A DNA stretch of 6,069 bases from Hyphomicrobiales bacterium (GTDB lineage Bacteria; Pseudomonadota; Alphaproteobacteria; Rhizobiales; Beijerinckiaceae): the NCBI GenBank assembly GCA_003164825.1, contig PLUH01000258.1, forward strand, positions 1 through 6,069, given 5' to 3'. The notes below the pieces were generated by a model. That model was not told the origin of the DNA. It was given only the letters and a program-made list of their open reading frames with translations, and did no database searches. Positions 5,752 through 6,069 of this stretch are shown here, piece by piece. The stretch's first letter is position 1; each line of letters starts with the position of its first letter. The translations under genes were made by a program, and so were the position numbers.

Positions 5752-6069
5752 ATGAGCGCCAACCCCCGCCGCTGTCTGACCATCGTGCTTGCCGCCGGCG
5801 AAGGGGTGCGCATGCGCTCGGCCCAGCCCAAGGTCCTGCACGAGCTTGCGGGCCGCTCGATGCTCGCGCACACGCTCTCGGCCGTGCTCGAGGGCGCCGC
5901 GGGCGACGTCGTCGTGGTCGTCGGACCTGATCGCGACAGCGTTGCGGCCGAAGCGCTGAAAGTCGCGCCGGGGGCGAAAATCGTCGTTCAGCTGGAGCGG
6001 CAGGGCACCGCCGACGCCGTTCTCGCGGCGCGCGGGCAGATTGCGCAAGGCTACGACGACATTCTCGTC
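5752..6069 (+). CDS. glmU: Bifunctional GlmU, N-terminal part (cut by window end)
   Basis: The first 106 codons of GlmU, the enzyme that acetylates glucosamine-1-phosphate (C-terminal domain, outside the window) and uridylylates the product to UDP-GlcNAc (N-terminal domain, seen here), feeding peptidoglycan and lipopolysaccharide synthesis. The pyrophosphorylase signature is at residues 13-22 (LAAGEGVRMR), continuing with PKVLH (26-30) and AGRSML (33-38), and the uridine-binding region QGTADAV is at 84-90. The usual Thr in LAAGxGTRM is Val19 here. The nucleotide-binding Rossmann-like alternation of strands and helices is evident (VVVVVG at 53-58). The ATG at 5752 gives the normal distance to the first strand. 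An in-frame ATG at 5740 would add four residues (MKRP) and cannot be excluded, but the GAGAG at 5735-5739 abuts it, whereas it lies 12 bases from 5752. The gene is divergent from opgG. The frame is open to the last base, so truncation is due only to the window edge. Confidence 0.93.
   Translation, partial: MSANPRRCLTIVLAAGEGVRMRSAQPKVLHELAGRSMLAHTLSAVLEGAAGDVVVVVGPDRDSVAAEALKVAPGAKIVVQLERQGTADAVLAARGQIAQGYDDILV

Noticed and set aside
5415..5873. Possible 153-residue N-terminal extension of opgG
   Set aside because: The Tat signal starts exactly at the Met at 5414. The upstream translation is not family-like and would run antisense over the start of glmU.

Overview
The window is GC-rich DNA with dense, compactly arranged coding sequence. 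Protein similarity suggests an alphaproteobacterium, probably of the order Hyphomicrobiales (Rhizobiales). That placement rests on recognised protein style and on an intergenic repeat type I associate with that order; no rRNA or other marker is present to confirm it.

Layout, left to right. Positions 1-292 hold no convincing gene and act as leader to a rhomboid-family intramembrane serine protease (293-1156, +). A 123-bp gap follows, then a small three-helix membrane protein of unknown function with a strong Shine-Dalgarno (1280-1594, +). Between this gene and the convergent opgH lies a short tandem array of about 21-bp units, each beginning CCCTGTT (1600-1694). Next, on the minus strand, is a two-gene operon for osmoregulated periplasmic glucan (OPG) synthesis. 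It is transcribed opgG/opgD-like (5414 down to 3885), then opgH (3897 down to 1717), and the two overlap by 13 bp. A 337-bp non-coding region separates this operon from the divergently transcribed glmU (5752 to the window end, +), of which only the first 106 codons are present.

How the genes work together. OpgH is the inner-membrane glycosyltransferase that makes and exports the beta-1,2-linked glucan backbone. The OpgG/D-like protein, which has a Tat signal, processes that backbone in the periplasm. GlmU makes UDP-GlcNAc for peptidoglycan and lipopolysaccharide, so the right half of the window is about the cell envelope. The rhomboid and the small membrane protein have no evident link to glucan synthesis.

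The most interesting observation is in the OpgG/D-like protein. Both aspartates reported as catalytic in the E. coli OpgG/OpgD glucanases (family GH186) appear to be glutamates here, in otherwise well-conserved motifs, and the His before the first is a Tyr. This may mean altered hydrolase, transglycosylase or structural behaviour. I saw no CRISPR array, tRNA, rRNA, transposase or defence system.
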